64,000 nt of DNA, taken from Botrimarina mediterranea (GTDB lineage Bacteria > Planctomycetota > Planctomycetia > Pirellulales > Lacipirellulaceae). Position numbers and translations under genes: made by a program. The stretch is taken from positions 3,939,363-4,003,362 of the forward strand of contig NZ_CP036349.1 in assembly GCF_007753265.1 (NCBI RefSeq), in the 5' to 3' direction. A model generated the notes under the pieces. It saw only the letters and a program-made list of their open reading frames with translations, was not told where the DNA came from and did not search any database. Of the stretch, positions 60,019 to 64,000 are shown piece by piece; the first letter of the stretch is position 1; each line of letters opens with the position of its first letter.

Positions 60019-61062
60019 TTATCGCACCACGCCGGCGCTCTGGGCGGCAAGGCGCACCTCGCGGTCGGTCTGGTCGGACCAGTCGTCTTTTGTCGGGCGA
60101 TAACTGAACAGCCGCGAGTCAAGGTGTTCGTCGAACGTCGGCGCGCCGAGGTCGAGCTTGAACAGCGGGCGGTTGCTGGAGGTTAGCAGCGTCTTGTCGG
60201 CCAAACCCTCGGCCGACAGAGGGTCCTTGTTGTCGCGGTACTCAACAAGCACAGGGAAGCCCGTCGTCTCGCTCAGCGCGATGACCACGTGATTCGGTGT
60301 CCGTGGCGGGACCTCTTCATGGCCGTACAGCTGCTTGAGTCGTTCGGGGCGCCAGCGGCCCACCATCGCGGCGACGCGTTCATTGCGGAACTGCATCAGC
60401 CAGGGCTGGCCGAATGTGAAGGACTCGTCGAGGCCCGCCAGCAGCATCGGCAGGCCGCCGAAGCGAGACCAAGCCGACGGGTCGTCGGAGAGCGGTTGAT
60501 CCTCCTCGTCTTCGCTTCCTTCGACAGCACGTCGGACCTTCCGCAGATCGACGCGCGTGACCGAGCGGTTGGGCTGCGAGGGGTCGCCCCACGCCAAGTC
60601 GGTCCACATGAAACGGCTGTCCGAGACCCGCAAGAGCCGCGTCGGGAAGCCGGCGAGCTGGCCGGTCTGTTCCAACAAGAACTGCCGCTGCCCGCCGGCG
60701 CCGAGTTGGTAGTACTGGCCGCTGGCTTTGACCGGCTCGCCGTCGATCCAGCCGTGCTGGTCGATGCGGACGCCGACCGTCGAGTGCTCTTCGAGCATCA
60801 GCGCGGCGCGGCGGACGTAAGCGTTGCCGGGCCCTTCGCTCGAAGCCGCCACGCGCGGGGGCGGGGGCGAGGGGGCGGGGGGGGATTCGATCGGCTCGAT
60901 CACCAAGTCTTGCCGGCCGCCAGCTAAGCGGTCCATCAACACCTGATCGGCGAGCTCCAGGCCGTAGTAGGCGCCGACGCCGACTGCTAGCAGCGCGAGG
61001 CCCCGGGCCATCCATCCAAGGGACCGCCGCGAGGGGGTCGGGCTACGCGGGTTCGTCCTCAT
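60019..61062 (-). CDS. Membrane-anchored LolA-like protein of unknown function
   Basis: This 347-residue protein has one N-terminal membrane helix (LALLAVGVGAYYGLELADQV) and a Pro-rich spacer (ESPPAPSPPPPRV). The soluble beta-rich domain (STVGVRIDQHGWIDGEPVKA, RFMWTDLAWGDPSQPN, FKLDLGAPTFDEHLDSRLFSY) recalls LolA/LolB-type lipoprotein carriers in its strand pattern and in the final PTFDEHLDS..F.Y block. The function is not established. It starts at ATG 61062, divergent from the surface-protein genes. Confidence 0.7.
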   Translation of the reverse strand: MRTNPRSPTPSRRSLGWMARGLALLAVGVGAYYGLELADQVLMDRLAGGRQDLVIEPIESPPAPSPPPPRVAASSEGPGNAYVRRAALMLEEHSTVGVRIDQHGWIDGEPVKASGQYYQLGAGGQRQFLLEQTGQLAGFPTRLLRVSDSRFMWTDLAWGDPSQPNRSVTRVDLRKVRRAVEGSEDEEDQPLSDDPSAWSRFGGLPMLLAGLDESFTFGQPWLMQFRNERVAAMVGRWRPERLKQLYGHEEVPPRTPNHVVIALSETTGFPVLVEYRDNKDPLSAEGLADKTLLTSSNRPLFKLDLGAPTFDEHLDSRLFSYRPTKDDWSDQTDREVRLAAQSAGVVR

Positions 61063-61353
61063 GCGCCGAGTTTGCCGCTTTCACCAAAGAAACGCATTGT
61101 GCGGGGCCGAACCTAAGGGCTGGGTAAACACCGGCCCCGTGGCGCGCGTCTCTTACGGACGCGTCGCGGCGGGAGTCTAGGGGCCGCCCACGGGGGGAGT
61201 CCACGGCAATTGCCGCCGAATTCTGGCGAGCCAATGGCCGTGCGATCACCGGCGGCGACAAGCCCATTTAACAAGCCACGTTACGTAGCGCAGCGACTCG
61301 CCGGCACGACGCCAGCGACCGAGCACGCGACGAACACGCCGAGGGGGGAAGCG

Positions 61354-62691
61354 ATGCGTGTCCAAACCTTGTTCGCGAACACGTTGCTGGTAGCCGCGGT
61401 AGCGGCCACTGGCTGCGCCGGCCGGATGGCCTACAACCTGCCGCCCGCCTCGCGCCTGATGCACCCAGGCCCGGGCGTTGACGGCCCTGGTCCCGGGGTA
61501 ATCCCGGTGGGGAATCAGATGATGGGCCCCGGCATGCCGGAACAGTTCGGCCCCGGCGGCACGCCGCCGATGCAGTACGGCGCTAGCCCGTGCTCCTACG
61601 AGGGCCAGCAGGTCCAATACTGCGAAGGGGGCAGCTGCCCCGTTGGCGGCGGCGGTTGCTACGGCGGCGGCGCCGGCGGCGGGATGGCCGCGGGCCCGAC
61701 CTCGCAGATCCAATTCGTCGGCGAAGACGGCCTCACCATCAACTGGGACGTCGCCAGCCAAGGGATGTTCGACTCGGCGTCGCTGTTCGTCCCGGGTCGT
61801 CAGGATTTCCCGCAAGGGGCGATCTTCCGTCTCAAGGTCAGCAACATCCCCGGCCGTGCCGGCGTGACGCTGTACCCGACGCTCGAGGTGGCGCCGGTCA
61901 CCTCACGGACCGACGCCTTCCTGGCGCACGCCGCGGTACCGGTGCAGTTCACTGAAGAAGACTTCGACCAAGTGATGAGCGGCAACTTCGTCACCAAGGT
62001 CATCTACCTGCCGGACCCCGAGTTCCAAGAGCTCGCGCTGTCGGGCGTCGAGACACTGGTGAGTACGCGACTCGATCCGGGTGTGGACCCGGTCGCCGAA
62101 GCGGACCGTCGCGGCTCGATCCTCGCGGTCTTGCGGATGGGCAGCAAGGACCTGAACAACCCGGGCGCCGGCTACCAAGAGAACGTCATCCCCGCCGCTT
62201 ACGGGGAAGGTTGTGACAACTGCGGCCCGAACGGCGGCGGCTCGTCGCCGAGCTTCAGTGGGCCGATGGCGGGCTCGGCTGGCGGCGCCAACATGCCGAT
62301 GGGCATGCCGACCGCCGGCTTCGCTCCGACGCCGATGCCGCCGCACATGATGGCCGGCGCCCCGCAGTGGGGCATGCCGTACACGGGTACGCCGATCGGC
62401 CTCCCCGGCCCGCCGCACCTCCCGTTGGGTTCGCCCGCCGGCCTGCGAAAGCACACGATGAAGAACCGCACCCGGGTCCACCTGCCGCCGCCGACGAACG
62501 CCGTCAATATCTCGGTCAAGCAGCGTCCTGGCTTGAACTACCCGAATCCTGTGACGCACGTCCACGTGGACGAAGTGAACCGCGCCCCGTTCAACCCGCT
62601 GCACGGCACCGTGAAGCCGGGGACTGGGATCCGCACCGCGCTGCAGGGGGCCCAGGTCTACGGCAACCACGGCGAGCAGTACTGCGAGTGA
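61354..62691 (+). CDS. Surface lipoprotein with Pro/Gly/Cys-rich flanks and a shared domain
   Basis: This 445-residue lipoprotein has a signal ending ATGC with C21 as the lipid-attached residue. Residues 25-110 are Gly/Pro/Cys-rich (PCSYEGQQVQYCEGGSC). A folded domain over about 115-295 contains IQFVGEDGLTINWDVASQGM, GVTLYPTLEVAP, TEEDFDQVMSGNFVTKVIYL and RGSILAVLRMG. The C-terminal 150 residues are again Pro/Gly/Met-rich and end with Arg/His-rich strands. ATG 61354 has GAGGGGGGAA in front and gives the lipobox; a longer frame begins at 61210. The folded domain recurs in the next gene, and a third exported gene follows, so this looks like one envelope unit. Confidence 0.8.
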   Translation: MRVQTLFANTLLVAAVAATGCAGRMAYNLPPASRLMHPGPGVDGPGPGVIPVGNQMMGPGMPEQFGPGGTPPMQYGASPCSYEGQQVQYCEGGSCPVGGGGCYGGGAGGGMAAGPTSQIQFVGEDGLTINWDVASQGMFDSASLFVPGRQDFPQGAIFRLKVSNIPGRAGVTLYPTLEVAPVTSRTDAFLAHAAVPVQFTEEDFDQVMSGNFVTKVIYLPDPEFQELALSGVETLVSTRLDPGVDPVAEADRRGSILAVLRMGSKDLNNPGAGYQENVIPAAYGEGCDNCGPNGGGSSPSFSGPMAGSAGGANMPMGMPTAGFAPTPMPPHMMAGAPQWGMPYTGTPIGLPGPPHLPLGSPAGLRKHTMKNRTRVHLPPPTNAVNISVKQRPGLNYPNPVTHVHVDEVNRAPFNPLHGTVKPGTGIRTALQGAQVYGNHGEQYCE

Positions 62692-62747
62692 TGGCTGCTG
62701 CGAGTGCGTAACGCCACGATTCTTCACGAGAGACGCTAAGAGTAATC

Positions 62748-63500
62748 ATGACAACGGTCCGCCCTCTCAGATGCGTCCCGCGAAAGCGGGGCCTTGCCGC
62801 TAGCAGCGTGATGCTGTTGGCGACGCTGGGCGGATTGCTGCCGAGCTTGCCTCAACACTCGGCCGCCGAAACGCCCAAGCACTGGCTACACGCCGGCGCC
62901 ATGCCTCCGGGAGCGATTGGGAATCAGCGGCTTCTGAGAGGCGGACCGTTGTATGGTTACACACAGCCGATCGAGTGGCGGATGCCTGCGGGCACGAGCA
63001 TCGCGGCGACGGGCCCCTACGGCGAGACGACCGATCGGTCGGAGCGTCTCAAGGTGGGCATCCTAGCGGGACAGCTCTATCGCTTCCGTGTCGAGGGGGT
63101 CCCGGGCATGGAACAAGCGGTCGTCTACCCGACCATCGAGTTGATCGACCGCACCTACCCGCCCTGCGGACGGGAGAGCGAGTTTCCGATCCCCATCGAA
63201 CTGACGATGGAAGACCTCCGGCTCGCCGCCGAGGGCGCCTTCGTTACGCGGGTAGTCTATGTCGAGGACCCAAAGACGGCGTTGCCGGTCTCGGAGAAGG
63301 AAGCGGGCGGCCAGCAGTGGTTCGAGGCCCGGCCGACCGACGACCCGCTCGTCCTCGCCGATGAGTTGGGCCGCCCCGTAGCGATCGTCCGCCTCGGCGC
63401 CCGCGACACGGGCGTCCTAGCAACGGGCTGCTACGCCGAACCCACGCCGCTCGCCGACGCCGCACCGGAAAGCGAAGTGCGTCCAGCATCAACTCACTAA
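62748..63500 (+). CDS. Exported protein sharing a domain with the preceding lipoprotein
   Basis: This 250-residue protein has an N-terminal signal (SVMLLATLGGLLPSLPQHSAAE) and a domain homologous to that of the upstream gene. QAVVYPTIELID matches GVTLYPTLEVAP, LTMEDLRLAAEGAFVTRVVYVEDP matches the TEEDFDQ...VTKVIYLPDP block, and LGRPVAIVRLGARD matches RGSILAVLRMGS. It lacks the Pro/Gly-rich flanks and the lipobox. It starts at ATG 62748, 57 bp after the previous stop, with AGAGACGC upstream. The gene pair probably arose by duplication. The function is unknown. Confidence 0.8.
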   Translation: MTTVRPLRCVPRKRGLAASSVMLLATLGGLLPSLPQHSAAETPKHWLHAGAMPPGAIGNQRLLRGGPLYGYTQPIEWRMPAGTSIAATGPYGETTDRSERLKVGILAGQLYRFRVEGVPGMEQAVVYPTIELIDRTYPPCGRESEFPIPIELTMEDLRLAAEGAFVTRVVYVEDPKTALPVSEKEAGGQQWFEARPTDDPLVLADELGRPVAIVRLGARDTGVLATGCYAEPTPLADAAPESEVRPASTH

Positions 63501-63511
63501 AAGAAAGATGC

Positions 63512-63572
63512 ACCACGACGGACACGACGAGCACGACGGATCGTTCGTCGTGCTCGTCGTGTCCGTCGTGGT
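63512..63572. repeat. Perfect 27-bp hairpin of the ACGACGGACACGA family
   Basis: ACCACGACGGACACGACGAG and on (63512-63538) pairs without mismatch with 63546-63572 around a 7-nt loop. It starts 12 bp after the stop of the preceding gene and ends 25 bp before the next start. It is the most perfect member of the family that also includes 59890-59974. Confidence 0.95.
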
Positions 63573-63597
63573 TAACTCTTGTTTCGAAGAGAGCGCG

Positions 63598-64000
63598 ATG
63601 AGCACACGATTGGACTCGCCGATGATGCCGAACTGGTTCCGGCGGACGCTGGTTATCGTCGCGGCGCTGCTAATGTGTTCTTGCCGCGCTTATGGGCAGG
63701 ATTGTCTGAGCTGCCCGGTCGGCCGTGACGGTAGCGCCAAGGGCGGTTGCAACGTCGAAGGGGGTTGCCCCGTTTGTCAGCCGGATTGCTTCGCCGGCCC
63801 TGGCGACGAGTACTTGTGCGACGGCGGCGACGGCGCCTACTCGACCGGCGTCATGCGTGACGGCAGCCTCTCCGGCTTTGAGCAAGAGGACACCGTCGCC
63901 ACCTACACCGGCTGCGAAGGCAAGACGATCGTCGCGCCGAGCTCGCGGGTTTGCATCTATGCGCCGCGTTTCGCGTCGGTGCGGCAGGTCGTTTATCCGA
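63598..64000 (+). CDS. Exported Cys-rich surface protein (partial, N-terminus only)
   Basis: The first 134 residues of a longer protein run from ATG 63598 (AAGAGAG upstream) to the right edge. The signal reads LVIVAALLMCSCRAYGQ, with a possible lipobox at C28-C30. The mature start is Cys-rich (DCLSCPVGR, GGCNVEGGCPVCQPDC), followed by DEYLCDGGDG, EQEDTVATYTGCEGKTI and VCIYAPRFASVRQVVYP. I recall this order from planctomycete proteins annotated with DUF11 domains and Cys-rich outer-membrane proteins, but the DUF11 repeats would lie beyond the window. It is third in line after the two domain-sharing exported proteins. Confidence 0.75.
   Translation, partial: MSTRLDSPMMPNWFRRTLVIVAALLMCSCRAYGQDCLSCPVGRDGSAKGGCNVEGGCPVCQPDCFAGPGDEYLCDGGDGAYSTGVMRDGSLSGFEQEDTVATYTGCEGKTIVAPSSRVCIYAPRFASVRQVVYP

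Overview
This 64 kb window comes from a G+C-rich bacterial chromosome that looks like a planctomycete, probably of the Pirellulales. That is inference from gene content: a PEP-CTERM protein, planctomycete-type secreted Cys-rich and Pro-rich surface proteins, a small secretin-N-like protein, many TTG/GTG starts, and intergenic regions full of long inverted repeats. I see no rRNA, tRNA, CRISPR array, transposase or phage gene. Nearly everything is chromosomal housekeeping or lineage-specific envelope genes.

Layout. 0-2 kb (minus): a sufR-type regulator, a stand-alone nuoB and the start of sufC. 2.1-3.9 kb (plus): a sodium-dependent transporter with its tiny MetS-like subunit. 4-10.3 kb (minus): SDR and zinc dehydrogenases, a Ca/Na antiporter, MgtE, a VapBC-like pair and DusB. 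10.3-15.5 kb: a Ser-rich secreted protein, a small secretin-N/zinc-ribbon protein, a Ser/Thr kinase and a 2-hydroxyacid dehydrogenase. 15.7-21.1 kb (plus): a DoxX-like membrane protein, a Tat-exported Gfo/Idh oxidoreductase, a GYF_2-fused PulE-type ATPase and a tail-anchored protein. 21.4-27.3 kb (minus): a PEP-CTERM protein, a kinase/PP2C/VWA triad of the YegI-YegK-YegL (TerY-P) type, and a trypsin-like protease. 27.7-36.9 kb: an S9 peptidase, a membrane protein, a VOC protein, a DUF1801 protein, a CobA-HemD fusion, a TPR protein and rpsT. 37-43.3 kb: pyrK, an RsuA-family pseudouridine synthase, a lipoprotein, manA, tatC and a probable pseudo-hydrolase. 43.4-51.2 kb: a VWA membrane protein, a lipoprotein, PhzF, the RNase Y/YmdB pair and tilS. 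51.4-61.1 kb: a large AsmA-like protein, a small acidic protein, an NlpC-like secreted protein, an aldehyde dehydrogenase, an amidohydrolase and a LolA-like protein. 61.3-64 kb (plus): three consecutive exported surface proteins, the last cut by the window edge.

The most distinctive signal is between genes. More than fifteen long inverted repeats, in at least five sequence families, lie mostly within about 50 nt of a stop codon. Two copies 15 kb apart keep the same fold through paired base changes. One repeat abuts the ymdB start codon, one sits inside the signalling triad operon, one pair of arms brackets a whole gene, and a short palindrome coincides with an in-frame insertion in the sufR coding sequence. 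The other candidate for an undescribed system is the surface-protein cluster at the right edge, where two neighbouring genes share a domain I cannot name.
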